Below, in pieces: positions 39,800-49,979 of a stretch of DNA of 64,000 nt. The notes under the pieces were generated by a model. The model was given only the letters and a program-made list of their open reading frames with translations. It had not been told where the DNA came from and did not search any database. Position numbers and translations under genes: made by a program. The stretch comes from Edwardsiella ictaluri ATCC 33202 (GTDB lineage: Bacteria; Pseudomonadota; Gammaproteobacteria; Enterobacterales; Enterobacteriaceae): assembly GCF_000264785.1 (NCBI RefSeq), contig NZ_AFJI01000041.1, positions 26,717 to 90,716 of the forward strand, given 5' to 3'. Numbering within the stretch: position 1 is the first letter of the stretch; each line of letters starts with the position of its first letter.

Positions 39800-40915
39800 A
39801 TGAGCCAGTGTTGCGGAGCAAACGCGGTAACGGTGCGCGAGGGGATCCCAGCGACGATGCAAGCGGTGGTGGCATATGCCCCCCACGACTACCGTTTGGA
39901 GGAGGTCGCCGTTCCAACGATTGGTGAGGGTGAGATCTTGGTGAAGGTGGAGGCCTGCGGTATCTGCGCCGGTGACACGAAAGCCTTTGAAGGGGCGGCC
40001 AGCTTTTGGGGAGATGAGACTCAGCCGGCCTACATCAAAGCGCCCATGATCCCGGGTCATGAATTTATTGGTCATGTCGTTGGGTTCGGCGCTGGCGTGG
40101 TGGATTTTGCGCTAGGCGATCGGGTTATCGCGGAGCAGATCGTACCGTGCTGGTCATGCCGGTTTTGTCAGCGCGGTCAGTACTGGATGTGTGAGAAGCA
40201 TGACCTGTATGGCTTTCAGAGCAACGTGAATGGCGGAATGGCGGAATATATGAAATTTACGCCGCAGTCCATCAATTATCGGATCCCCGACGATCTGCCG
40301 ATGGAGAAAGCGATTCTGATTGAGCCCTACGCCTGTTCATTCCATGCGGTACAGCGCGCGAAGATCCAGCTGGGGGATACGGTGGTATTAGCGGGTGCCG
40401 GGACCCTGGGGCTGGGGATGATTGGCGCGATTAAAAAGTCAGGGGCGGGCAGACTGATTGTTCTGGACCTGTCAGACGAGCGTTTGGCCCTCGCGCAGAA
40501 ATTTGGCGCCGATCGGGTACTCAATCCGGCCCGGGATGACGTCGTATCCATCGTTAAAACGATGACCGACGGGTATGGCTGCGATGTGTATATCGAGGCA
40601 ACGGGAGCCGCGGCGTCGGTTGAACAAGGGCTACGGATGATCCGTAAGCTGGGGACATTCGTTGAGTTTTCGGTATTTAAGGAGCCGGTGAGCGTGGACT
40701 GGAGCATTATCAGCGATCGTAAAGAGCTGGATGTGCTGGGGTCACACCTTGGCCCCTATTGCTATCCGCTGGTGATCGAGGGAATTGCCAATGGCGATTT
40801 ACCTACCGAGGGCGTAGTAACGCATGTCCTGCCGTTATCGCAGTTTGCCGAGGGATTTGCACTCATGCAGCGCGGCGTAGGCTCAATTAAGGTTGTGCTG
40901 AATCCAAATCTATAA
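39800..40915 (+). CDS. Zinc-dependent polyol dehydrogenase (erythritol/threitol type)
   Basis: The 371-residue medium-chain dehydrogenase starts at an ATG following GAGAGGAG. Catalytic zinc ligands are Cys56 (CGICAGD) and His87-Glu88 (IPGHEF); the structural zinc is held by Cys117, Cys120, Cys123 and Cys131 (PCWSCRFC...MC). The nucleotide fold has VVLAGAGTLGLGMIGA, and an Asp after the second strand (VLDLSDERL) favours NAD. The overall sequence, especially GGMAEYMKF, GYGCDVYIEATG and LGSHLGPYCYPL, recalls enzymes annotated as erythritol/L-threitol dehydrogenase. It starts the operon for the transporter and kinase genes. Sorbitol or threonine dehydrogenase are less likely alternatives. Confidence 0.8.
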   Translation: MSQCCGANAVTVREGIPATMQAVVAYAPHDYRLEEVAVPTIGEGEILVKVEACGICAGDTKAFEGAASFWGDETQPAYIKAPMIPGHEFIGHVVGFGAGVVDFALGDRVIAEQIVPCWSCRFCQRGQYWMCEKHDLYGFQSNVNGGMAEYMKFTPQSINYRIPDDLPMEKAILIEPYACSFHAVQRAKIQLGDTVVLAGAGTLGLGMIGAIKKSGAGRLIVLDLSDERLALAQKFGADRVLNPARDDVVSIVKTMTDGYGCDVYIEATGAAASVEQGLRMIRKLGTFVEFSVFKEPVSVDWSIISDRKELDVLGSHLGPYCYPLVIEGIANGDLPTEGVVTHVLPLSQFAEGFALMQRGVGSIKVVLNPNL

Positions 40916-40954
40916 GGTCTGGTGCGGCGTTACATCCATGTTATGGGGGGCAAT

Positions 40955-42211
40955 ATGTTAGAAAACGTTGTTCACCGCAGTGGTTTACCATCCCGACTGT
41001 GGTTCGGTTATGTCGGGGTATTGATCTTTATGATGGGGGAGGGGCTAGAGCAGGGATGGCTATCACCCTATGTAATCTCCCGGGGACTGAGCATCCAGGA
41101 GTCTGCGCTGCTGTTTAGTGTCTATGGCTTTGCCGCTGCGTTGGCTGCCTGGTTTTCCGGCGTATTGGTTGAGATGTTTGGGGCGCGTCGTGTGATGCTG
41201 GGCGGCGTCATTCTGTTTTTGATCGGCTCTCTCTTTTTTCTGCTGCTGGGGCTACCAAGCAATAGCCTGCCAATTATGATCCCAACCTATGCGCTGCGTG
41301 GCTTGGGATATCCGCTGTTTGCCTATGGCTTCCTGGTGTGGGTCGCCTATGAAGCGCCGCCCGCGCGGTTGGGCTCTGCGGTGGGTATTTTTTGGTTTGT
41401 CTACAGCGGTGGCCTGGGCGTGCTGGGGGTGTTGTACTCCAGCGTGATGCTCCCCCATCTGGGCGAAATGAACACGCTATGGAGTGCGTTGTTCTTCGTG
41501 ATACTGGGCGCTGCGATTGCCCTGTGGCTCAATCGTGGCGGGAAGGAAACGACAGCGGCCGTGCGGAAAACTTCGCTGTGGTATGTCCTTAAAGGCGTTA
41601 CGATCGCGTTTGAAAATCCGAAGATTGGTCTGGGGGGCATTGTTCGAACCATCAATACTTCCGCTGCCTATGGCTTTGTCGTGTTTATGCCGCTGTACAT
41701 GATGGAGATGGGGTTTACCCGCACCCACTGGCTGCATATGTATACCGCACTGTGGACCGTCAATATCATTTTTAATCTTATCTTTGGCCTTATCAGTGAC
41801 AGATTGGGCTGGCGTAACGTGGTGATGTGGTTCGGCTGCGTGGGCTGTGCGTTAACGACGCTGCTGTTCTATTACACGCCGCCGCTTTTTTCCTCCAGCT
41901 ATGCTCTTACGCTGTGCGCCGCGGGTCTGTTTGGTGCCTGCTTAGCCGGGTTTGTTCCGCTGTCGGCCATTATGCCCTCGCTTGCGCCAAATAATAAGGG
42001 GGCTGCAATGTCGGTACTGAATCTGGGGGCGGGGCTCAGTACCTTTGTGGGGCCGGCGATCGTGGGGATGTTTATCGGTAGCTTAGGTGCCGGCGGTGTG
42101 ATTTGGATCTTTACCGGTCTCTATCTGTTTAGCGGCGTACTCATGCGCTTTGTGACGCTGCCTGCAGCGGCGAACAATTGCGCCGTGCCCTTGGCTATTC
42201 GGCAGGAGTAA
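40955..42211 (+). CDS. MFS polyol/sugar transporter
   Basis: The 418-residue protein has about 12 transmembrane helices and opens MLENVVHRSGLPSRLWFGYV. It resembles the pentitol transporters RbtT/DalT of the major facilitator family (MGEGLEQGWLSPYVISRG, then FSGVLVEMFGARRVMLGG, an MFS loop 2-3 motif). The likely role is proton-linked uptake of the polyol or ketose consumed by this island. The ATG at 40955 follows GGGGGG; the frame is open to a GTG at 40922. It begins 40 bases after the dehydrogenase and is followed by the SDR gene. Confidence 0.85.
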   Translation: MLENVVHRSGLPSRLWFGYVGVLIFMMGEGLEQGWLSPYVISRGLSIQESALLFSVYGFAAALAAWFSGVLVEMFGARRVMLGGVILFLIGSLFFLLLGLPSNSLPIMIPTYALRGLGYPLFAYGFLVWVAYEAPPARLGSAVGIFWFVYSGGLGVLGVLYSSVMLPHLGEMNTLWSALFFVILGAAIALWLNRGGKETTAAVRKTSLWYVLKGVTIAFENPKIGLGGIVRTINTSAAYGFVVFMPLYMMEMGFTRTHWLHMYTALWTVNIIFNLIFGLISDRLGWRNVVMWFGCVGCALTTLLFYYTPPLFSSSYALTLCAAGLFGACLAGFVPLSAIMPSLAPNNKGAAMSVLNLGAGLSTFVGPAIVGMFIGSLGAGGVIWIFTGLYLFSGVLMRFVTLPAAANNCAVPLAIRQE

Positions 42212-42230
42212 ACCATGGAGGAGCTGCATC

Positions 42231-42995
42231 ATGATGATTCATGAATGGCGTGCGCCGTTTTCTTTACGTGGGAAAGTGGCGGTGATTACCGGCGCCGCCA
42301 CGGGCATAGGCCAGGCTATTGCTGCGTGCTACGTGCACAGTGGCGCGTGCGTAGTGCTACTGGATCGTGATCCGCGGGTCGTGGCGATAGCGCGGCAGCT
42401 TGATGCGCAGGACGCGCTAGGGCTGGAGGTGGATGTGTGCGATCGGGGGGGCCTGCAGTCGGCGGCAGCACAGGCACTGCGATATTTTGGCCATATCGAC
42501 GTATTGGTCAATAGCGCCGGCATTGTCGCGCTGGCCCCGGCGGCGGTGCTGCCTGAAGCGGATTGGGCGGCGACGATGTCGATCAATGTGACGGGGACCT
42601 TTTTGGCGTGTCAGGTGATCGGCGCCTACCTGCTGCGCCAGCGGGCCGGCAGCATTATCAATCTGGCGTCGCAGGCCGGCGTGGTGGCGCTGCCGCACCA
42701 TGCCGCGTATTGCGCGAGCAAGGCGGCGGTGATCGGTCTGACGCAGGTCCTCGCGTTGGAGTGGGGCGTGGATAACGTTCGGGTAAATGCGCTATCGCCG
42801 ACCGTGGTGCTCACGGATCTTGGCCGGCGTGCCTGGTCCGGCGAAAAAGCCGAGCGAATGAAGGCCGCCATTCCGCTGCGCCGCTTTGCTGAGCCGGACG
42901 ACGTCGCGGCCTGTGCCCTATTTTTAGCCAGCGATGCCGCCAGCATGGTTACCGGGGCTAATTTACGGGTTGACGGCGGCTACACCATCCAATAA
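42231..42995 (+). CDS. Short-chain dehydrogenase/reductase
   Basis: The 254-residue SDR has the cofactor motif TGAATGIG (20-27), NSAG, the catalytic Ser in INLASQAG and the YCASK pair, and the C-terminal ASMVTGANLRVDGG. An Asp at the end of the second strand (VLLDRDPR) suggests NAD. In the operon it probably oxidises a second polyol isomer or the same substrate at another carbon; D-threitol dehydrogenase of mycobacteria is an SDR, which supports a tetritol role by analogy. A GGAGG site lies nine bases before the start. A nine-codon frame from 42214 overlaps that site but is probably chance. Confidence 0.85.
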   Translation: MMIHEWRAPFSLRGKVAVITGAATGIGQAIAACYVHSGACVVLLDRDPRVVAIARQLDAQDALGLEVDVCDRGGLQSAAAQALRYFGHIDVLVNSAGIVALAPAAVLPEADWAATMSINVTGTFLACQVIGAYLLRQRAGSIINLASQAGVVALPHHAAYCASKAAVIGLTQVLALEWGVDNVRVNALSPTVVLTDLGRRAWSGEKAERMKAAIPLRRFAEPDDVAACALFLASDAASMVTGANLRVDGGYTIQ

Positions 42996-43032
42996 CGGGG
43001 ATACCCGTTGCGAAATGACAGTGAGGTAGGTG

Positions 43033-44035
43033 ATGAACAGAATGATTAACGATCCGAACCTCGTGGTTGAAGAGGCGATTCAAGGGTACCTGCGGGCCTA
43101 TCCTGAGTATTACCGTCGGACGGAACATCCCCGGGTGCTGGCGCATCCGTCGGTGCCGATAGCGGGAAAAGTGGGGGTGGTCTCCGGCGGTGGATCTGGT
43201 CATGAGCCTGCATTTTTGGGCTACGTGGGTAAAAATTTACTGGATGCCGTCGCCATCGGTGAGATTTTTTCATCGCCGACCTCTGGCGCGTTTCTGGATG
43301 CCTTCCGAGCAGCGCACGGCGGTGAAGGGGTTGTCTGCCTATAATGGTAATTATGCCGGTGACAATATGAATGTTGCGTTGGCGATCAAAAAAGCGGCGG
43401 TCGAGGGGATCGTGGTTAAAACGGTGGTAGCCAATGACGATGTGGCCTCTGCGCCGGAGAGTGAGCGAGAAAAGCGTCGTGGCGTCGCGGGGGAAATATT
43501 TATGTGGAAGGTCGGCGCCGCCTCTGCGGCGCGCGGCGATGAGATGGATCGTGTGATCGCCTATGCGCAGCGGGCCATCGATCGCTGTCGCTCCATCGGC
43601 ATTGGCTTGAGCGCGTGTACGCTCCCGGCATTGGGAAAGCCCAATTTCTCTATTGCGGATGGCTCGATGGAGGTGGGTATCGGCCATCACGGTGAGCCTG
43701 GGATCCGGGTCGAACCGCTGCGTCCCGCCGCGGAGATGGCGGAGACGATGCTGCACGCTGTCATGGCGGAGCTGGCGCTGGTCCCCGGGAGTGAGGTGGC
43801 GGTATTGGTCTCCGGGCTGGGGGCGACGCCGGTGATGGAACTGTATATCTACTATGATGCCGTAGCGCGTCGTCTGGAGGCGCAGGGGATAGCGATACAC
43901 CGTTGCTACGTTGGAAACTATTTTACCTCGCTGGATATGATGGGGGTAACGCTGACGGTTATGGCGTTGGACGATGAGCTGAAATTATTACTCAATATGC
44001 CGGTGTCATCACCGGGATTGACGCAGGAGGGGTAA
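43033..44035 (+). pseudogene. dhaK: Dihydroxyacetone/erythrulose kinase subunit DhaK, frameshifted
   Basis: The protein is a DhaK-type ketose kinase subunit split over two frames. The first frame gives INDPNLVVEEAIQGYL, the loop VVSGGGSGHEPAFLGYVG, and stops in TAA at 43342-43344 after GEGVVCL. The second frame resumes exactly where expected with YAGDNMNVALAIKK and continues to the end, including the substrate-binding histidine region VGIGHHGEPGIRVEP. Removing one A from CTATAATGG at 43341-43345 restores VCLYGNYAGDN. It is either a recent mutation or a base-call error; everything else is intact. dhaL follows 5 bases later. No DhaM phosphoryl donor is encoded nearby. Confidence 0.85.
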
Positions 44036-44040
44036 TCACG

Positions 44041-44694
44041 ATGGCTTATGCAGTCACCGTTTCCAACGGCGGAGAAATTGTCGCTGCGCTGGTCGCCGCG
44101 GTGGTCAGCCAGCGGACGTATCTCAGTGAAATTGACGGCGCCATCGGCGATGGTGATCACGGTGTAAATATGGCGAAGGGATTTATGCTGTGCGCTGACG
44201 CCATGGCTGGGCAACGGCTTTCCTTGCCGCAGGCATTGCGCTGCCTATCGGAGTCGCTGATGGAGGGAATTGGCGGCTCTATGGGGCCGCTGTACGGCAG
44301 CCTGTTTATGGGGATGGCGCAGGGCGCGCCGGAGAGCGCTACGCTGCGTCGTGAGGACGTGCTGTCTATGCTGCAGGGCGGACTGCGTGAGTTACAGACG
44401 GTCAGCAGCGCGCAGGTGGGAGATAAAACCATGATGGATGCCTATGTCCCGGCGGTGTCTGCCTTTGAGGCGGCTCTGCGGCAAGGCGATAGCCTAGAGC
44501 GGTCGCTCTGCATGATGACGCAAGCGGCGGCACGCGGACGTGACAGTACCTACGACCTCATCGCCCGAGTTGGCCGGGCTAGCCGTCTGGGGGAGCGTTC
44601 TCGGGGCGCGTTGGATGCCGGCGCCGTATCCTGTAGCCTGCTGCTGTCGGCGTTGGCGGATGCGTTACTTGCGTGTTCCAACGACGGTGAGTAG
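44041..44694 (+). CDS. dhaL: Ketose kinase nucleotide-binding subunit DhaL
   Basis: The 217-residue protein is a DhaL domain that binds ADP/ATP and two magnesium ions. Motifs are EIDGAIGDGDHGVNMAKGF (metal-binding aspartates), GGSMGPLYGSLFMGMAQG and GDKTMMDAYVPA. With DhaK it phosphorylates dihydroxyacetone or a related ketose such as erythrulose. Because dhaK upstream is frameshifted, the complex may be inactive in this isolate. It is the last structural gene before the regulator. Confidence 0.9.
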   Translation: MAYAVTVSNGGEIVAALVAAVVSQRTYLSEIDGAIGDGDHGVNMAKGFMLCADAMAGQRLSLPQALRCLSESLMEGIGGSMGPLYGSLFMGMAQGAPESATLRREDVLSMLQGGLRELQTVSSAQVGDKTMMDAYVPAVSAFEAALRQGDSLERSLCMMTQAAARGRDSTYDLIARVGRASRLGERSRGALDAGAVSCSLLLSALADALLACSNDGE

Positions 44695-44799
44695 CGGTGT
44701 TTTTTGTCAGACCATGCGATCTGCGTCTATACGATGGGATCCCCACGTGGGCTATGCTTATAGCCCACGACGGCAGACGAGACAGGGTGTGTAGAGCAG

Positions 44800-45762
44800 A
44801 TGGAGAGGCAAAATGGAACGCTGGATGAACAATTATTGACCGAGATCGCCGTCGCATACTATCAAAATGATATTACACAGCAGGAGATCGCGAAAAAATT
44901 TGGTATTTCACGGATTAAGGTCGGGCGGTTGCTGAAGCGAGCTAAAGAAGAGGGCATCGTAGAGATTTCAGTACGCTACCATCCGGTATTCAGCACCCGG
45001 CTTGAACAGCAGCTGAAGGCGCATTTCCCGATTACCCGTGCGTTAATTGCGCTGGATTGTCAGGATGAGGACGAGCAGCGGCGTCACGTTGCGGCGTTAG
45101 TCTTTAACCATCTCTCTACGGTACTCAGGGATGACATGGCGGTCGCCGTGGGGCAAGGCCGTAATGTGGCGGCCGTGGCTGGGCACGTCGGTAATGCCGC
45201 TGAGCGTCGCTGCCGTTTTATCTGTGGCATCGGTGGCAACCATCGGCCCGGCGATGCGTTGAATGCTGACCATATTAGCCGACGGTTGGCTAAAACGTTT
45301 GGGGGACGCAGTGAGACACTGTATGCGCCTGCGTATGTGGAAAACCGCACATTAAAAGAAGCATTTATGCAGAATGGCACCATTAAAGATACGCTGGATC
45401 GCGCGCGTCGGGCGGATATCGCCTTAGTTGGCATTGGTGACATGAATGAAGATAGCTATATGGTGAAGCTTGGTTGGTTTACGCCGCGCGAGATTGTCGA
45501 TGCCAGTCTGAATCAGGGCGTGATCGGTGAAATTGGTGGCTATGATTTCTTTAACGCGCAGGGTATGCATGTGGATACCGTGATGAACGATCGCGTTATC
45601 GGCTTGAGTATTGATGAGTTACGTAATATTCCGTGCGTGATTGCCATAGCCGCAGAAAATAGCAAGGCCTTGGCTATTTTGGGCGCGCTGCGGACGGGAG
45701 CCATTGACATCATTGCGACCAGTGCAGCCAATATTCGTACGCTGCTCAGCGTACTTGCATAG
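44800..45762 (+). CDS. SorC/DeoR-type sugar-binding transcriptional regulator
   Basis: The 320-residue protein has an N-terminal helix-turn-helix (ITQQEIAKKFGISRIKVGRL, about 25-45) and a C-terminal SorC effector domain resembling sugar-phosphate isomerases (VGQGRNVAAVAGH, ADIALVGIGDMN, GEIGGYDFFNAQG, IAIAAENSKALAILGALRTG). SorC regulators usually answer to a phosphorylated sugar and control the adjacent operon. The inverted repeats at 39589-39602 and 39746-39768 are the probable targets. The start has only a weak upstream site (GAGCAG), and the 105-base gap after dhaL could hold its own promoter. Confidence 0.88.
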   Translation: MERQNGTLDEQLLTEIAVAYYQNDITQQEIAKKFGISRIKVGRLLKRAKEEGIVEISVRYHPVFSTRLEQQLKAHFPITRALIALDCQDEDEQRRHVAALVFNHLSTVLRDDMAVAVGQGRNVAAVAGHVGNAAERRCRFICGIGGNHRPGDALNADHISRRLAKTFGGRSETLYAPAYVENRTLKEAFMQNGTIKDTLDRARRADIALVGIGDMNEDSYMVKLGWFTPREIVDASLNQGVIGEIGGYDFFNAQGMHVDTVMNDRVIGLSIDELRNIPCVIAIAAENSKALAILGALRTGAIDIIATSAANIRTLLSVLA

Positions 45763-46001
45763 GCGGTTATCCCGGGCACGGAGTCCCCCCATCTTGTTTC
45801 CCTGCATGTCGATGAATCAGCTCCGATAAAGCCATTTAATTTATATTTTTTATCCGGTTATTTGAGATAGCGCCATGAGGCGCGGGTGGTAATAGCGTAG
45901 ACCACCACCACCCTGCACTGTGCCACCTTTGAGGATTGATATTGCTTTCTGTTAGTGGCTATCCTGCAACGGTATGTCGTGACATAAGGCAAAGAAAAGA
46001 A

Positions 46002-46589
46002 ATGAACATCCAATTTATCCATGAGCGTTTACTCTCCGACGCCTGGCGACCGCTGCGCGAGTATGAGTATGAGCTGCCGCGCCGGGAGGGCGGGGTGGTG
46101 CGTCAGCGGCGCGAGGTCTATCTGCGCGGCAACGGCGCCACCGTGCTGCTGTATAACCTGTCGCGCCGCTGCGTACTGTTGATCCGCCAGTTTCGCCTGC
46201 CGACCTATCTCAACGGTAACCCGGACGGCATGCTGATCGAGACCTGCGCCGGTCTGCTGGACAGCGATGCGCCAGAGGCCTGCGTACGCCGGGAGGCGAT
46301 GGAGGAGACCGGCTATGCCATCGGTGGGGTCAGGCGCCTGTTTTCCGCCTATATGTCGCCGGGCGGTGTGACCGAAATAGTGCATTTCTTTGCGGCGGAG
46401 TACCGCGAAAGCCTACGCTGCGGCTGCGGTGGCGGCATTGAGGATGAGGATATCGAACTGCTGGAGATCCCGTTTGACGACGCCTGGCAGATGGTCTGCG
46501 ACGGGCGGATCTGCGATGGTAAGACCATCATGCTGCTGCAGCACGCCCGCCTGAGCAACTGGTTTTGCGATGCGCCCAAGGGCGAATAA
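46002..46589 (+). CDS. nudK: GDP-mannose pyrophosphatase NudK
   Basis: The 195-residue Nudix hydrolase matches E. coli NudK, which cleaves GDP-mannose to GMP and mannose 1-phosphate. The Nudix box is intact (GLLDSDAPEACVRREAMEET), preceded by the substrate-related LLIRQFRLPTYLNGN and followed by AYMSPGGVTEIVHFF. I start at MNIQFIHERLLSDAWRPL, since the frame open to 45936 has no family support. It sits upstream of maeB, as in the E. coli region. Confidence 0.92.
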   Translation: MNIQFIHERLLSDAWRPLREYEYELPRREGGVVRQRREVYLRGNGATVLLYNLSRRCVLLIRQFRLPTYLNGNPDGMLIETCAGLLDSDAPEACVRREAMEETGYAIGGVRRLFSAYMSPGGVTEIVHFFAAEYRESLRCGCGGGIEDEDIELLEIPFDDAWQMVCDGRICDGKTIMLLQHARLSNWFCDAPKGE

Positions 46590-46776
46590 ATGCGCATCTG
46601 AGCGGCGGGCCGTGTTTTCTTTTCGGCTTTATGTCCTGCTTCATAGTTTCGGTGTGCTATGGCACTATACTCGTGATTTCACAAAACATTTACAGAGTGA
46701 TAAAGAATCTAGCCCGGCGGCGTCGGGGACGATGGCGGCCGCGGCGCTCGGGGAATTAGCAAAAAGGAAACCAACG

Positions 46777-49056
46777 ATGGATGAAAAATTAAAACAAAGT
46801 GCGCTTGAGTTTCATCAGTATCCCGTTGCGGGGAAAATCCAGGTTGTTCCCACCAAGCCGCTGGCGACCCAGCGCGATTTGGCGCTGGCCTATTCACCGG
46901 GCGTTGCCGCGCCCTGTCTGGAGATCGCTGACGATCCGTTAGCGGCCTATAAGTATACCGCGCGCGGAAATCTGGTAGGGGTCATCTCTAATGGTACCGC
47001 CGTGCTGGGGCTTGGCAACATCGGTGCCCTGGCAGGGAAGCCGGTGATGGAAGGTAAAGGGGTGTTGTTCAAGAAATTCGCCGGTATCGACGTGTTTGAT
47101 ATTGAGGTGGATGAGCACGATCCTGACAAGCTGATCGAGGTGATCGCCGCGCTGGAGCCCACCTTTGGCGGCATCAACCTTGAAGACATCAAGGCGCCGG
47201 AGTGTTTCTATATTGAAAAGAAGCTGCGCGAGCGGATGAAAATCCCGGTGTTCCACGACGATCAGCACGGCACGGCGATCATCTGTACCGCCGCCGTACT
47301 CAACGGCCTGCGGGTGGTCGACAAACCGATCGATCGGGTGCGGCTGGTGGTCTCCGGCGCCGGCGCATCGGCGATCGCCTGCCTGAACCTACTGGTGGCG
47401 TTGGGGCTGAAGCGTGAAAATATCACTGCCTGCGACTCCAAGGGGGTGATCTACCGCGGGCGCGACGCGCACCTGGTCGAGAGCAAGGCGGCCTATGCCA
47501 TCGATGACAATGGCTGGCGTACGCTGGCGGATGCGATCCCCGGCGCGGATATTTTCCTGGGCTGCTCCGGCCCCGGGGTGCTGACGCAGGAGATGGTAAA
47601 AACCATGGCGCCGTCACCGCTGATCCTGGCGCTGGCCAACCCGGAGCCGGAGATCCTGCCGCCGCTGGCCAAGGCGGTTCGCCCCGATGCGATAATCTGT
47701 ACCGGCCGATCTGACTTCCCCAACCAGGTGAACAACGTGCTGTGCTTTCCGTTTATCTTCCGCGGTGCGCTGGACGTCGGGGCGACCACCATCAATGAGG
47801 AGATGAAGCTGGCGGCGGTGCGCGCCATTGCCGATCTGGCGCTGGCGGAGCAGAGTGAGGTGGTCGCCTCTGCCTACGGTGATCAGTCGCTCTCCTTCGG
47901 GCCGGAGTACATTATTCCCAAGCCCTTCGATCCGCGGCTGATCGTGAAAATTGCGCCGGCGGTGGCGCAGGCGGCGATGGACTCCGGGGTGGCGACGCGT
48001 CCCATCGATGATATGGACGCCTATATCGAGCACCTGACCGAGTTTGTCTACAAGACCACCCTGTTTATGAAGCCGGTATTTTCCCAGGCGCGCCAGGATC
48101 CCAAGCGGGTCGTGCTGGCGGAGGGGGAGTCGGAGCGCGTGCTGCACGCCACCCAGGAGCTGGTGACGCTGGGGCTGGCCAAGCCGATCCTGATCGGGCG
48201 TCCGCAGGTCATCGCTCACCGGCTGGAGAAGCTCGGTCTGCACATCGAGATCGGCCGCGATGTCGAGGTGGTCAATAATGAATCCGACCCGCGTTATAAC
48301 GACTATTGGCAAAGCTATTACGGGATCATGAAGCGGCGCGGGATCTCGCAGGCGCAGGCGCGCCGGGCGCTGATTGCCGATCCGACGGTGATCGCGGCGA
48401 TCATGGTCAAGCGTGGCGAGGCCGACGCGATGATCTGCGGTACCGAGGGCAACTACCAGGATCACTACCGCGTGGTGCGCGAGGTGTTTGGCTACAGTGA
48501 CGGATGCCATACGGCCGCTGCGATGAATGCCCTGCTACTGCCGAGTGGCAACACCTTTATTGCCGATACCTATGTTAACGAGGACCCGAGCGCCGAGCAG
48601 CTGGCTGAGATTGTGCTGATGTCTGCCGACGCGGTGCGTCGCTTCGGTATCGAGCCGAAGGTCGCGCTGCTCTCCCACTCCAACTTTGGCACGGCCGACT
48701 GCCCGTCATCGCGCAAAATGCGCCGGGTACTGGAGCTGGTACAGCAGGCAGCACCGGGGCTGGAGATCGACGGTGAGATGCACGGTGACGCGGCGCTGGT
48801 GGAGAGCACCCGTCTGAGGCAGATGCCGGACAGCCCGCTGAAGGGGGCGGCGAATATCCTGATCATGCCCAATATGGAGGCCGCACGCATCAGCTATAAC
48901 CTGCTGCGGGTCTCCTCCTCGGAGGGGGTTACCGTCGGGCCGGTGCTGATGGGGATCAGCAAGCCGGTGCATATTCTGACGCCGATCGCCTCCGTGCGCC
49001 GTATCGTCAATATGGTGGCGCTGTCGGTGGTGGAGGCGCAGAGCAGGACGCTGTAG
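46777..49056 (+). CDS. maeB: NADP-dependent malic enzyme MaeB
   Basis: MaeB decarboxylates malate to pyruvate with NADP. Starting at [20 protein letters not shown], with AAGGA upstream, the protein is 759 residues, identical in length to E. coli. The N-terminal malic enzyme half (to about 430) has [37 protein letters not shown] and the nucleotide loop [16 protein letters not shown]. The C-terminal phosphotransacetylase-like half (about 430-759) has no separate known catalytic role and acts in regulation by acetyl-CoA. The frame is open to 46570, but that segment overlaps the end of nudK and is rejected. Confidence 0.97.
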   Translation: MDEKLKQSALEFHQYPVAGKIQVVPTKPLATQRDLALAYSPGVAAPCLEIADDPLAAYKYTARGNLVGVISNGTAVLGLGNIGALAGKPVMEGKGVLFKKFAGIDVFDIEVDEHDPDKLIEVIAALEPTFGGINLEDIKAPECFYIEKKLRERMKIPVFHDDQHGTAIICTAAVLNGLRVVDKPIDRVRLVVSGAGASAIACLNLLVALGLKRENITACDSKGVIYRGRDAHLVESKAAYAIDDNGWRTLADAIPGADIFLGCSGPGVLTQEMVKTMAPSPLILALANPEPEILPPLAKAVRPDAIICTGRSDFPNQVNNVLCFPFIFRGALDVGATTINEEMKLAAVRAIADLALAEQSEVVASAYGDQSLSFGPEYIIPKPFDPRLIVKIAPAVAQAAMDSGVATRPIDDMDAYIEHLTEFVYKTTLFMKPVFSQARQDPKRVVLAEGESERVLHATQELVTLGLAKPILIGRPQVIAHRLEKLGLHIEIGRDVEVVNNESDPRYNDYWQSYYGIMKRRGISQAQARRALIADPTVIAAIMVKRGEADAMICGTEGNYQDHYRVVREVFGYSDGCHTAAAMNALLLPSGNTFIADTYVNEDPSAEQLAEIVLMSADAVRRFGIEPKVALLSHSNFGTADCPSSRKMRRVLELVQQAAPGLEIDGEMHGDAALVESTRLRQMPDSPLKGAANILIMPNMEAARISYNLLRVSSSEGVTVGPVLMGISKPVHILTPIASVRRIVNMVALSVVEAQSRTL

Positions 49057-49065
49057 CCCCGTGAT

Positions 49066-49089
49066 CATGCCGCCTGCGGGCGGCATTTT
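49066..49089 (+). terminator. Terminator of maeB
   Basis: ATGCCGCC and GGCGGCAT form an 8-bp stem with loop TGCG, followed by TTT. A second weaker hairpin (CCCCC/GGGGG) lies at about 49104-49121. Confidence 0.7.
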
Positions 49090-49175
49090 CGGGTCTCTTG
49101 AACCCCCCGGTATGTCGGGGGATATTTATTCTCTGCGCACCGGTACGACGGTGACGCGGCAGCGGGGGAGGATCG

Positions 49176-49979
49176 ATGCGAACGATGATGTTGACCCTGG
49201 CACTGCTGGCGCTGAGCGGCTGTCAAATGTCGGCGCCGGTGGCGGAGCGGATTGTTTCACTGGCGGATGGTCAGACGCTGACGCCGGTGCAGCTGGCCCA
49301 GCGTCTGGCCTCATCGCCGCGGGTCATCGTCGGCGAGCGGCACGATAACCCGCGTCATCAGCAGATAGCGCGCTGGCTGCTGCTGCAGATGTCGTCCCTG
49401 CGACCGCAGGGCAGCGTGCTGCTGGAGATGCTGACGCCGGATCAGCAGGCTGGCGTGGCGGCGGCGCGTGAACCATCGCTGTCAGATGCGCAGGTGATGG
49501 CCCTGCTGCAGTGGCAGTCGGGCTGGCCGTGGGCGCAGTATGGCCCGCTGGTCCGCAGCGCACTGCGGGGCAGCTATCCGCTGCTGGCGGCGAACTTGGG
49601 GCGCGATGCGCTGGCGGAGATCCGCCGTCGGCCACAGTCACCGCCGGGGGCGCTCAGTACCCAGGATGCGGTGCAAATTGAGATTAGCGCCGCGTTGCGC
49701 GGCGCCCATGAGACGCTGGATAGCGCACAGCTGACGCAACGTCTGGCGGTGCAGCAGTGGCGCGATCGGCGTATGGCGCAGGCGCTGTTGGCGGCACCAT
49801 TGCCGGCGCTGTTTATCACCGGCGCCTTTCACGCGCGTCGCGATCTCGGCGTGCCGCTGCATATTGAGGACGAGGAGCCGCTGACGGAGGTCTGCGTGCT
49901 GATCCTGGCGTCGCCCGGCGCCCTGGTTGGAGAGGTGCAGGCGGACTATGTCTGGTATACCGCGTCAGCGCGCCTGTAG
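49176..49979 (+). CDS. ChaN-like haem-binding lipoprotein
   Basis: The 267-residue protein has a lipoprotein signal ([11 protein letters not shown], lipidated Cys16) and a ChaN/DUF399 domain. ChaN of Campylobacter is an iron-regulated outer-membrane lipoprotein that binds two haems per dimer. Family blocks here are [30 protein letters not shown] and the C-terminal [17 protein letters not shown]. No haem transporter is encoded nearby, and no Fur box was found in the short upstream gap. Its last 15 bases overlap the end of the convergent yaiI gene. Confidence 0.82.
   Translation: MRTMMLTLALLALSGCQMSAPVAERIVSLADGQTLTPVQLAQRLASSPRVIVGERHDNPRHQQIARWLLLQMSSLRPQGSVLLEMLTPDQQAGVAAAREPSLSDAQVMALLQWQSGWPWAQYGPLVRSALRGSYPLLAANLGRDALAEIRRRPQSPPGALSTQDAVQIEISAALRGAHETLDSAQLTQRLAVQQWRDRRMAQALLAAPLPALFITGAFHARRDLGVPLHIEDEEPLTEVCVLILASPGALVGEVQADYVWYTASARL

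Noticed and set aside
42214..42243. Nine-codon frame overlapping the SDR ribosome-binding site
   Set aside because: No conserved peptide or ribosome-binding site of its own; short frames of this size arise by chance.
46570..46776. N-terminal extension of maeB
   Set aside because: The extension overlaps the 3' end of nudK, has no family counterpart, and the ATG at 46777 with AAGGA gives the exact 759-residue length.
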